The translations under genes were made by a program, and so were the position numbers. Under the pieces are notes generated by a model. It made no database searches. It was not told the origin of the DNA and was given only the letters and a program-made list of their open reading frames with translations. From positions 17,584 to 81,583 of the forward strand of contig JAVBOC010000016.1 of NCBI GenBank assembly GCA_031550975.1: a stretch of DNA of 64,000 bases, written 5' to 3'. Source of the DNA: UBA947 sp031550975 (GTDB lineage: Bacteria; Cyanobacteriota; Vampirovibrionia; Gastranaerophilales; Gastranaerophilaceae). Below, in pieces: positions 48,591-55,825 of the stretch; within the stretch, counting starts at the first letter, position 1, and each line of letters starts with the position of its first letter.

Positions 48591-49406
48591 TTAATCGCCC
48601 AGCTTGTGTGATTTATCAGCGGTGGCTTTGATTACGTCATAAAAGAGTTTGTCGGATTTTTCTTTTTTCATGACTTCAACCCCTTCAAAAGTGCAGCCGC
48701 CTTTGGTTGCAACGTTGTTGATTAGTTCTTCCACGGTCAATGAGCCACGCTCAAAAATCATTTTTGCTGAACCTAGAGCGGTTTGGGTTGCAAGCAGGAG
48801 TGACTTTTCGTAATCTAACCCAAGTTTTTCGCCTGCACGTGCAATGTCTTCAATGACTTTGTAGAAAAATGCAGGCCCTGAGCCTGAAATCGCTGTTAAA
48901 ACATCCATTTGCTTTTCGTCAATTTCAATAACTTTTCCGATGCTAGAAAGCAGATTAGTCACAAATTCAATGTCAGTATCTGTTGCGCCTGTACCGCGTG
49001 TAACTCCGCTCATTCCCTCGCCCACGAGCGCGGGCGTATTTGGCATTACGCGGACTACTCTTGAAGTGCCCGAAGCTGCTTCAAGTTTACTCGTATTTAT
49101 TCCTGCTGCGATTGAAACAATTAACTTATCAGCGGTGAGAACGTTTTTTATTTCTTCTAAAACTTGAACAACATAATTCGGTTTTGTTGCGATAAAAATA
49201 ACATCGCTGTCAGATACGAGTGCGCGGTTATCATCACAAACCCAAATTCCAAGCCTGTCTTGCGCAGCCTGTGCCATTTCGCAGTTGACTTCAGCACCTT
49301 TAATGTTCTCTTTAGGCAAGAAATCTGCCGCGATAACGCCCTTTATAATTGCGCTTGCCATTTTGCCGCATCCGATAAAACCAATTTTTGTTGATGATTT
49401 GTCCAT
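48591..49406 (-). CDS. proC: Pyrroline-5-carboxylate reductase
   Basis: 271 aa. Last step of proline synthesis, NAD(P)H-dependent. Rossmann start IGFIGCGKMASAII, then FIATKPNYV, IVSIAAGI, VVRVMPNTPALVGEGMSG, and the active C-terminal block SGSGPAFFYKVIEDIARAG with NVATKGGCTFEGVEVM. Length standard. GAGGA lies about ten bases before ATG 49406. It stands alone; proA and proB are not nearby. Confidence 0.97.
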   Translation of the reverse strand: MDKSSTKIGFIGCGKMASAIIKGVIAADFLPKENIKGAEVNCEMAQAAQDRLGIWVCDDNRALVSDSDVIFIATKPNYVVQVLEEIKNVLTADKLIVSIAAGINTSKLEAASGTSRVVRVMPNTPALVGEGMSGVTRGTGATDTDIEFVTNLLSSIGKVIEIDEKQMDVLTAISGSGPAFFYKVIEDIARAGEKLGLDYEKSLLLATQTALGSAKMIFERGSLTVEELINNVATKGGCTFEGVEVMKKEKSDKLFYDVIKATADKSHKLGD

Positions 49407-49488
49407 CTGTCGTAATCCTCATGTTGACTAAAAATTTTGTTTGCCTTAATATGGCTATTATACGATAAAATTATAAGGAATAATACCC

Positions 49489-49641
49489 ATGAGACGTACA
49501 CTAGAAGGAACAAAAATAAAAAGACAACGTGTAAGCGGATTTAGAGCAAGAATGGCTACTCCAGGCGGTCAGGAAGTTCTTAACAGACGCCGTGCTAAAG
49601 GTCGTCATAGAATAGCGATTACAGGCAGCAAAAGAGCTTAA
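49489..49641 (+). CDS. rpmH: 50S ribosomal protein L34
   Basis: 50 aa. MRRTLEGTKIKRQRVSGFRA then MATPGGQEVLNRRRAKGRH, the standard L34 pattern of Arg/Lys repeats. AAGGAA precedes ATG 49489. It heads the usual rpmH-rnpA pair; the canonical yidD-yidC genes do not follow in this window. Confidence 0.97.
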   Translation: MRRTLEGTKIKRQRVSGFRARMATPGGQEVLNRRRAKGRHRIAITGSKRA

Positions 49642-49647
49642 GCCAAG

Positions 49648-49718
49648 CTCCTCGCCCCTTGAGGGAGAGGGTAGAATTTGTTAGTGAATCTCTAGATGAA
49701 CTTACAAATTCGAGTGAG
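49648..49718. repeat. Palindromic repeat between rpmH and rnpA
   Basis: CTCGCCCCTTGAGGGAGAGGG ... GAATTTGTTAGTG...AACTTACAAATTC ... GAGTGAGGGG. It is related to 14410-14443. Its last bases make the rnpA ribosome site. Confidence 0.65.
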
Positions 49719-49726
49719 GGGTCAAA

Positions 49727-50092
49727 ATGTTAAAACGGCAATTTAGACTGAACAAAAAATCTGCGTTCACGGCAACTTACAGGTTAAACCACACCTATCA
49801 CTTAGGCGGGGTTACTTTATTTGTGGGGTTAAAGAAGAAACAAGACAAATATGAAAGCACAACTCGTGTGGGGTTTGTTGTGAGCAAAAAAACTCACAAA
49901 CGTGCAGTTAAAAGAAATCGCCTCAAACGGCTTATGCGGGAGTCTTACAGGCTTATTTTAAAATCCGGCGATTTGGGCTGTTCACAAGAATATATGTCGT
50001 TTATTTTTATTGGTTCAGAGCGCGCTCTTGACAAAAACTTCACTCAAATGCAAAATATTATTGAGAAGCTTGTTAAAGGGATTAAATGTTAG
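49727..50092 (+). CDS. rnpA: Ribonuclease P protein component
   Basis: 121 aa, basic protein subunit that helps RNase P RNA mature tRNA 5' ends. N-terminus QFRLNKKSAFTATYR and the RNR motif VSKKTHKRAVKRNRLKRLMR are clear. Shine-Dalgarno GAGGGG is provided by the repeat end. The stop overlaps the next gene by seven bases. Confidence 0.96.
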   Translation: MLKRQFRLNKKSAFTATYRLNHTYHLGGVTLFVGLKKKQDKYESTTRVGFVVSKKTHKRAVKRNRLKRLMRESYRLILKSGDLGCSQEYMSFIFIGSERALDKNFTQMQNIIEKLVKGIKC

Positions 50093-50610
50093 AAGCGATT
50101 TACACAGATGGTGTGTTAACACATCCGCGGGTGCGGCCTTATTTACCTGCGCCGGCGCTTGAGATGTCGGGGATTGAACTTGGTTCGCAAGCGATTTTTC
50201 GTTATGCGCAAAAGAGTTCTGACTATCCGACGCTCTCGATTGTTGAGCCGCTCTATGATGGGCTTGGTGACACGATTAAACCGGGACATTATGAGTTGGC
50301 GCTGTCTGATATGCGAGATTTTTTAATTTTAATCCAGTCTAAACGGCCGCGTGCGATTATCCCTGTTTTTAAAATCGAAGAAGATATGAGCGAAGCCAAA
50401 CGACTCAATGATAAAAAATATAAAAAACAGCTTGAAAAAGAAGCAAAGGAACGTGAAAAAACTAACAAAGCGCGTGCAAAACGCGGACAACCGCCGGATC
50501 TGCCGTATGTTCATATGGAAGCCTCGATGGAATACATAAAAGAAGGCGATTACTATTTAATAAAATACGAACGCGGAACAATCAAAGCCTGGGGTGCTTT
50601 CAAGGGATAA
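50086..50610 (+). CDS. Conserved-looking hypothetical protein, coupled to rnpA
   Basis: 174 aa, family not recognised. N-terminal half mixed and Tyr-rich; a strongly charged helix at about 105-145 (KKYKKQLEKEAKEREKTNKA) contains a Lys/Glu/Arg run; the last 30 residues look beta (YYLIKYERGTIKAWGAF). It starts inside the end of rnpA with AAAGGGATTAA before ATG, so it is translated from the rpmH-rnpA transcript and may be linked to tRNA or ribosome work. Confidence 0.7.
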   Translation: MLEAIYTDGVLTHPRVRPYLPAPALEMSGIELGSQAIFRYAQKSSDYPTLSIVEPLYDGLGDTIKPGHYELALSDMRDFLILIQSKRPRAIIPVFKIEEDMSEAKRLNDKKYKKQLEKEAKEREKTNKARAKRGQPPDLPYVHMEASMEYIKEGDYYLIKYERGTIKAWGAFKG

Positions 50611-50625
50611 AAACAGTTTTTCTTG

Positions 50626-51330
50626 TTAATTAGCCGTTCCGGCTCTATATCCGCCCCAACTGTAAATAAGCGGTAAGAGTTTATCCAAGTGCAATTTATC
50701 AACAATTGGGAATTTTGCCAGTACCAAAGCTCCGAAGGCCTCGTCTATGTTAGCCAGAGCGTCTTTCATGCATAGTTTTCTATCAGGCAGTCTGTCATGC
50801 GGATCGTTAATAGCGTTTGCCAATTTTTCTGCTGCAACCATCCCTCCTCCGACACCTAGTAGTGTGGCAGCAATCTTGGCATAATTATTGTTAATACCCT
50901 TGGTGCTTTCACAAAGTTTTATCAGAGGCGCAACAATTAATACCGGCAGGCAGGCGTTTAGTGCCTGAAAAACACCTTCATGAATTTTAGCTTCGTGGTG
51001 GTTTTTTTCATCAGCAATAATCCCGACGACTGTCCCTGACAACGCGCCTGCTGTTCCTAACGCAAGCATCTCTTTAAGGCCGTATTTTAAATTTAGGGGG
51101 TTAACTTTTTGCTTTTTTGCAAAGAGCATCAGGACTCCGAATGTTCCGGCGAGGGAACCCACTGCAGTGAGTATTTTGTCGCTTCTTGATATTGGCTCGT
51201 GGCGTTTATATCGGTGATAACGAAATTCTTTAAGATTAGATTTAAACGATTTCAGTTTAGACTCACAGCCAAAAGAAGTATATGCCTGATTTCTTTGCGG
51301 GTATGAGTTGTTGCCTATTGCCTGTATCAT
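50626..51330 (-). CDS. Membrane protein of unknown function, lineage-type N-terminus
   Basis: 234 aa. It begins MIQAIGNNSYPQRNQAYTSF with a G following, as in other short-leader proteins here. Three or four hydrophobic segments (about 65-80, 97-118, 135-150, 165-185) with Gly-rich turns (AGTFGVLMLF, GTAGALSGTVVGII, LLGVGGGMVAA). No enzyme motif. CGGAG precedes ATG 51330. Convergent with the rnpA operon. Confidence 0.65.
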   Translation of the reverse strand: MIQAIGNNSYPQRNQAYTSFGCESKLKSFKSNLKEFRYHRYKRHEPISRSDKILTAVGSLAGTFGVLMLFAKKQKVNPLNLKYGLKEMLALGTAGALSGTVVGIIADEKNHHEAKIHEGVFQALNACLPVLIVAPLIKLCESTKGINNNYAKIAATLLGVGGGMVAAEKLANAINDPHDRLPDRKLCMKDALANIDEAFGALVLAKFPIVDKLHLDKLLPLIYSWGGYRAGTAN

Positions 51331-51562
51331 CCGTACTCCGGGGTTGTGATTTTTCTACTAAGTCTGATATCTATATTTTTTAACAAAAGTTTTTCTTGTG
51401 CAAGTAGTATTGTCGGTATTGGTAAACTTATGTAAATCTTACAGTCCATTATAATTAGACATTTTATAGAGGACTGTCTGATTATACAAATACGGTCAAT
51501 GTGATTTTTGAACGTTTTCTAAATTTTATGTTACAATTGGGTCGAATGTAGAGGAGAATCAA

Positions 51563-52189
51563 ATGAAAGTTCTGTTAGTTAATGGCAGCCCAAATGAAAA
51601 AGGGTGTACTTATACCGCGTTGAGCGAAATTACAAAAGAATTTGCCAAAGAAAATATAGATTTTGAAATTATCCATATCGGAAACAAACCAATCCGCGGT
51701 TGTTCTGCTTGTTATGCTTGCAAAACAAACGATTTAGGCAAGTGCGTTTTTGATGATGATTGTGTAAACGAAATTATCCCAAAAATGGAAGAAGCAGATG
51801 GAATTATTATCGGAAGCCCTGTTTATTTTGCAGGGATCTCAGGGCAATTAAAATCGTTTTTAGACCGATCTTTCTTCGCGGGCAAATGTTTTGACAACAA
51901 GCCGGGGGCTTCTGTTGTGAGCTGCCGTCGAGGCGGAGCAAGTGCATCATTTGATCAATTAAACCACTATTTTACGATACGAAATATGCCGCTTGTGAGT
52001 TCTCAATATTGGAACCAGGTTCATGGCGCTGTGCCAGAAGATGTTTTAAAAGACGCAGAAGGTTTGCAAACAATGCGTACAATCGGCAAAAACATGGCTT
52101 GGTTGTTAAAATGTATTGAGAATGCAGATAAAAACGGAATTCCGCGCCCGGTTCGCGAAGCGCCTTTGAGAACAAATTTTATACAATAA
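51563..52189 (+). CDS. Flavodoxin-fold NAD(P)H-dependent oxidoreductase
   Basis: 208 aa, FMN-binding reductase. LLVNGSPNEKGCTYTAL is the phosphate loop, then a Cys motif CSACYACKTNDLGKCVFDDD resembling iron-sulfur flavoproteins but with spacing that may bind no cluster, and the flavin loop GSPVYFAGISGQLKSFLDRS. It may reduce quinones, nitro compounds or metals. AGAGGAG lies before ATG. The 3' end abuts the convergent YqeG gene by one base. Confidence 0.9.
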   Translation: MKVLLVNGSPNEKGCTYTALSEITKEFAKENIDFEIIHIGNKPIRGCSACYACKTNDLGKCVFDDDCVNEIIPKMEEADGIIIGSPVYFAGISGQLKSFLDRSFFAGKCFDNKPGASVVSCRRGGASASFDQLNHYFTIRNMPLVSSQYWNQVHGAVPEDVLKDAEGLQTMRTIGKNMAWLLKCIENADKNGIPRPVREAPLRTNFIQ

Positions 52190-52669
52190 CTATTTCTTTA
52201 CGCTGATTCGCTCAAGTTTTCTGACAAAGCGTACAATGGGGTGTTCTGTTTTGGCTGTGATTGAATCTACCAGAATCGTCTTGCAGCCTAATTTTTGACC
52301 GCACATAACGTCAGTCAGCGGTCTGTCGCCAACAAAAACTGTGCATTCGGGTGTGATGTTATGTTCTGTCATAAATTTTTGAGTTAAAGTTGTTTCAGGC
52401 TTTTTGGCATCAAACAGCAGAGGAAAATCAGAAACCGCGCAAACCTTTTCTGTGTAAGCAGGTTTGTAGTTATTTGAAACAACTGCAATAAAAAAGTCCT
52501 TGCGAACTTTGTCGAGCCAAGAAAGGACTTCCTCGCTGTAAAACCCTGCGCCGGACGCCATAAGTGTGCTATCAAGGTCAAATAACATCGCGTTTATGCC
52601 CTGCGATTTTAGTTCCTCCAAATTAATATCATAAATACTGTCTAAATTATAATCAGGTTTAATCCACAT
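52190..52669 (-). CDS. YqeG-type HAD phosphatase
   Basis: 159 aa, HAD class IIIA. Nucleophile motif MLFDLDSTLM, VVSNN, KPETTLTQKF and VGDRPLTDVMCGQKLG. The family includes phosphatidylglycerophosphate phosphatases in plastids and cyanobacteria (Gep4/PGPP type), a plausible role in lipid synthesis here. AGGGGAA stands before ATG 52669. Four bases separate it from the upstream U32 gene, so they are cotranscribed. Confidence 0.88.
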   Translation of the reverse strand: MWIKPDYNLDSIYDINLEELKSQGINAMLFDLDSTLMASGAGFYSEEVLSWLDKVRKDFFIAVVSNNYKPAYTEKVCAVSDFPLLFDAKKPETTLTQKFMTEHNITPECTVFVGDRPLTDVMCGQKLGCKTILVDSITAKTEHPIVRFVRKLERISVKK

Positions 52670-52673
52670 TTCC

Positions 52674-53906
52674 CTATTCCCCTTTAATGCCTAGTGTTCG
52701 TGCTATTGCGTATTTGTAGTCAGCCGGCGGCTGAGAAAATCTTATGTAAACCTCATCGTTTGTGTTTCCAAGTTCGAGGGCTTCATCCTTTTCGTTTTTG
52801 ATTTCCAAAACGGTTGTCTTGAACTGCTCGGACGGCGTCATAATTTCCACTTCATCGCCCAAGTGCATTTTGTTTTTGATTTTTACTAAATAAAAATCGT
52901 CTTTTTGCTCCCAGAACTCGCATAAGAAATCAGCACCTGCCAGCCCTTTTGAAAGTTCGTAGCTATAACATTCGCCGTTGTTATTTCCGAGCGCAAAGCC
53001 TTCTGTGTAGCCGCGGTTGCCGACTTTTAAAAGTTCGTTAAAATATTCATCCAAGTTTGCGTTAGGGTTCTTTGCGAGTGCATCAAGTGCCGCACGGTAG
53101 ACTTTTGCAACGGCTGAAACGTAGTATAAGCTTTTTGTTCTGCCTTCGATTTTTAGAGAATCCACGCCGGCGTCAATGAGTTTTGGCAGATGTTTTACAA
53201 GGTTTAAATCTTTCGGGCTAAGAATGTGTGAGCCGCGATTGTCCTGGCAAATTTCGTAATATTCGCCCGGGCGGGTTTCTTCCATTAGTTTGTATTTCCA
53301 GCGGCAAGATTGAGTGCAGTTGCCCTGATTAGCCTTGCGTTCGCCGTCGGAGAAATAGTCGCTGAGCAAACATCTTCCCGAGTATGAAACACATTGTGCG
53401 CCGTGAACAAAGCATTCTAATTCAATATCAGGTACTTGTTTTTTAATTTCTGCAACATCAGCAATCGCAAGTTCGCGTGCAAGAATTACACGGCTTGCAC
53501 CTAAATCGCGCCAGAATTTCACGCTCTCATAGTTTAGAGTATTTGCCTGAGTGCTTATGTGCACGGCGGTATCGGGCATATGTTTTCTTACAAGATTAAA
53601 AATCCCAAAGTCGCTGATGATAACACCGTCCGGCTTCGCGTCTTTAAAACGGTCGATGCAGCTTTCGAGTAACTTGATATCATTATTAAACGCAAAAATA
53701 TTCAAAGTAAGATAGGCTTTTGCGTCAAGAGAATGAGCCAAATCAACCGCGTGGACTAGATTATCCAGCGTGATAAGTTCGCCTTTGCGCATAGCGCGCA
53801 GTGAGAAGTCGCCCACCCCGAGGTAAACCGCGTCAGCGCCGTATTTAACTGCATATTCAAGTTTTTCTAAATTGCCCGCAGGGAGCAATAATTCAGGTGT
53901 TTTCAT
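52674..53906 (-). CDS. U32 family protein, TrhP/RlhA-like tRNA or rRNA hydroxylase
   Basis: 410 aa. The U32 core: ELLLPAGNLEKLEYAVKYGADAVYLG at the N-terminus (split here), ISTQANTLN, and the cysteine signature CFVHGAQCVSYSGRCLLSDY with NQGNCTQSC following. U32 proteins of this type form 5-hydroxyuridine in tRNA (TrhP) or hydroxylate 23S rRNA (RlhA); the C-terminal extension (MHLGDEVEIMTP) fits the tRNA group. Two starts are possible, GTG 53909 or ATG 53906; neither has a strong ribosome site. Operon with YqeG. Confidence 0.88.
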   Translation of the reverse strand: MKTPELLLPAGNLEKLEYAVKYGADAVYLGVGDFSLRAMRKGELITLDNLVHAVDLAHSLDAKAYLTLNIFAFNNDIKLLESCIDRFKDAKPDGVIISDFGIFNLVRKHMPDTAVHISTQANTLNYESVKFWRDLGASRVILARELAIADVAEIKKQVPDIELECFVHGAQCVSYSGRCLLSDYFSDGERKANQGNCTQSCRWKYKLMEETRPGEYYEICQDNRGSHILSPKDLNLVKHLPKLIDAGVDSLKIEGRTKSLYYVSAVAKVYRAALDALAKNPNANLDEYFNELLKVGNRGYTEGFALGNNNGECYSYELSKGLAGADFLCEFWEQKDDFYLVKIKNKMHLGDEVEIMTPSEQFKTTVLEIKNEKDEALELGNTNDEVYIRFSQPPADYKYAIARTLGIKGE

Positions 53907-53968
53907 CACTCAGTCTCTAGGTGGATATTACCATGAAAGCTACAAATAATCCACCGATTAGGTGATGT

Positions 53969-53994
53969 CTATTTTCGATAATCAGCGAAAATAG
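53969..53994. promoter_or_regulatory. Palindrome, possible operator
   Basis: Perfect nine-base arms CTATTTTCG and CGAAAATAG separated by eight bases, 37 bases before the small membrane protein ATG. It sits in the divergent gap and has no T-run to act as terminator. Confidence 0.45.
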
Positions 53995-54030
53995 AAGTAT
54001 AGCTTATTAGATTATTGGAGAGAAAACACA

Positions 54031-54165
54031 ATGCAAACTATTGAGAATGCTGCAATGACAATTAAGGAGATTTGGGAGTATCAACACCCGATTATGCACA
54101 TGTGGTTTGCTTTGAGTTCGACTGCAATCTGTTTGATGTTTGCAATGCTCTATTTTGTATTCTGA
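54031..54165 (+). CDS. Small single-span membrane protein
   Basis: 44 aa. A polar N-terminus (MQTIENAAMTIKEIWEYQHP) is followed by a membrane segment to the end (MWFALSSTAICLMFAMLYFV). GGAGAG before ATG 54031 gives a good ribosome site, and an AT-rich palindrome lies upstream. No homology recognised; small membrane proteins of this size often regulate a transporter or kinase, but nothing here shows the partner. A TGA-TTTAAT follows for the next gene. Confidence 0.6.
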   Translation: MQTIENAAMTIKEIWEYQHPIMHMWFALSSTAICLMFAMLYFVF

Positions 54166-54204
54166 TTATTTTTCTTACGCTGCTAGCAAAAAAAATCATG
54201 TTTA

Positions 54205-54213
54205 TGATTTAAT
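54205..54213 (+). promoter_or_regulatory. Extended -10, leaderless geometry
   Basis: TGA-TTTAAT, six bases (TTAAAA) to ATG 54220. Confidence 0.5.
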
Positions 54214-54219
54214 TTAAAA

Positions 54220-55023
54220 ATGATTACCCCGATAAGAGTAAATAGTCTTAGAATATCCGCAAGCCCTACGTTAAAAATGCTCTCAGAAGCCATAGGTTAT
54301 GCTGCTAAAAAGGGGTGCGGGATTGAACTTCGTTATCCTGCGCCGTTTGATAAGACTGATGTCGGGTTTAATCCTTTTAAGAACGAATTAGCGGAAGCTT
54401 TTAGGGGTTTTCCATACAGAGTAAGCGTTCATGCTTTCACGGACGGTGTTGATTTTGTGAGCGGCGACCGTGCCATAAGTGTTATTTCACGCAAGCGTGG
54501 CGAACAATCATTAGAGGTTTTAAACGCCCTGCATGGTGGCGATGTGGTGAATTTCCATACAGGACACAATCCTTTCTGGAGAGCGCCAAATTACGATACA
54601 AGAAATAAAGACAATTTAATCGCTTTTTGGAAAGATTTTATAAAGAGTTTTGAAAAATCACACAAAATTGCTGTGCTTGAAAACTCTCTTGAGACTGAAC
54701 CGGAATTTATTCTTGATATCGTGAAAGCCGTTAATTCTCCTAACTTAAAAATTTGCCTTGACACCGGTCACGTTAATTTACAGTCTAAGACCCCGCTTGA
54801 GACCTGGGTGGAAAAATGCAGAGAATTCCTCCACCATGTTCATTTGCATAATAATGATGGCGTTTCAGACCAGCACAGACCGTTCTATGACGGAACAATT
54901 GATATGGGTAAATTTTTTGCAGCGCTGAAGAAACACAATGTTCATCCGAATGTGGTTTTAGAGGTCAAAACCCTAAAAGACACAGTTGATAGCGTGGATG
55001 CTTTCAAGAAATTCTCTATATAA
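54220..55023 (+). CDS. TIM-barrel sugar isomerase / endonuclease IV-like protein
   Basis: 267 aa, AP_endonuc_2 superfamily. Metal-site residues: VSVHAFTDG, HTGHNPF, VLENSLETEP, ICLDTGHVNLQ, HVHLHNNDG and VVLEVKTLK. Members include xylose isomerase-like epimerases and endonuclease IV; absence of the full nine-ligand set points to a sugar phosphate isomerase. No ribosome site; a -10 lies six bases before ATG. A single gene. Confidence 0.88.
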   Translation: MITPIRVNSLRISASPTLKMLSEAIGYAAKKGCGIELRYPAPFDKTDVGFNPFKNELAEAFRGFPYRVSVHAFTDGVDFVSGDRAISVISRKRGEQSLEVLNALHGGDVVNFHTGHNPFWRAPNYDTRNKDNLIAFWKDFIKSFEKSHKIAVLENSLETEPEFILDIVKAVNSPNLKICLDTGHVNLQSKTPLETWVEKCREFLHHVHLHNNDGVSDQHRPFYDGTIDMGKFFAALKKHNVHPNVVLEVKTLKDTVDSVDAFKKFSI

Positions 55024-55109
55024 GATTACCCGAATAACTATCCAAATGGGCAATATAATTAGCCGTAACGGGTATGGCTTTTTTGTGTTGACTGCTTCAT
55101 ATTAATTAT

Positions 55110-55823
55110 ATGAAAAAATTATTTGCTTTATTTCTAATGATGTCTCTTGCTCTTCCTGTTTTGGCCGACACTGGCGCCTGTGAGGAACAGATTACGGGCT
55201 ACGAACATACTTTCTGCGAAAAATGCGCAGAATCTAACAGTGTCATTATCACTAATTTGCGTAACATAATGTGTAAAGGCAACGCGTTTGAAGTTACTTT
55301 CAGTAATAGCTTCAAATCAGAATGTGCAAAAGCCGGCGACAAAGTGAACTTTAACGTGCCGCAAGCAATTTACACACAAGAAGGAACACTTTTAATCCCT
55401 GCTTGTTCTCAAGTTGTGGCGACTATTATAAAAATTGAAAAGCAAAGAATGCCGAACAAAAACGCACGCGTTTATATGAGTTTTAATTGCTTGGTTTTAC
55501 CTGACGGTTCTATGATTGAAATGGCGGCAAAACCTTGTACAAAAGATTCTTCACTAAAAGAAGGTCCTTGGATGACTGCCGGAAAGCTTACTGCTTCAAC
55601 GGTTACTATGGGTATAGCGGGTGCTGGTACAGGTGTTGGTTTCTCGTTTATTTCCCACCCCGCAAAAATCGGAACAGGCTTGGCTATCGGGATTCCTGTC
55701 GGTTGTGCGGTCGGCCTGATAACAGGGCTTGTTACTCCGGGGCTTAAATATCACGCCAAAGAAGGCGAAGCGGTGAGCATCATCCTTTGTGAAGACCTAA
55801 GCCTTAAAAAACAATGCGATTAG
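55110..55823 (+). CDS. Exported Cys-containing protein with a beta-rich core
   Basis: 237 aa, not recognised. Signal peptide MKKLFALFLMMSLALPVLA (cleavage after ALA-like VLADT). Then about ten cysteines in the mature part, a beta-rich block (about 75-140; NFNVPQAIYTQEGTLLIPAC, VYMSFNCLVLPDGSMIEM) similar in wording to TrbI/VirB10-like barrels, and a Gly-rich hydrophobic region (about 160-215) that may be membrane-embedded. No ribosome site is evident before ATG 55110. Confidence 0.7.
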   Translation: MKKLFALFLMMSLALPVLADTGACEEQITGYEHTFCEKCAESNSVIITNLRNIMCKGNAFEVTFSNSFKSECAKAGDKVNFNVPQAIYTQEGTLLIPACSQVVATIIKIEKQRMPNKNARVYMSFNCLVLPDGSMIEMAAKPCTKDSSLKEGPWMTAGKLTASTVTMGIAGAGTGVGFSFISHPAKIGTGLAIGIPVGCAVGLITGLVTPGLKYHAKEGEAVSIILCEDLSLKKQCD

Positions 55824-55825
55824 CC

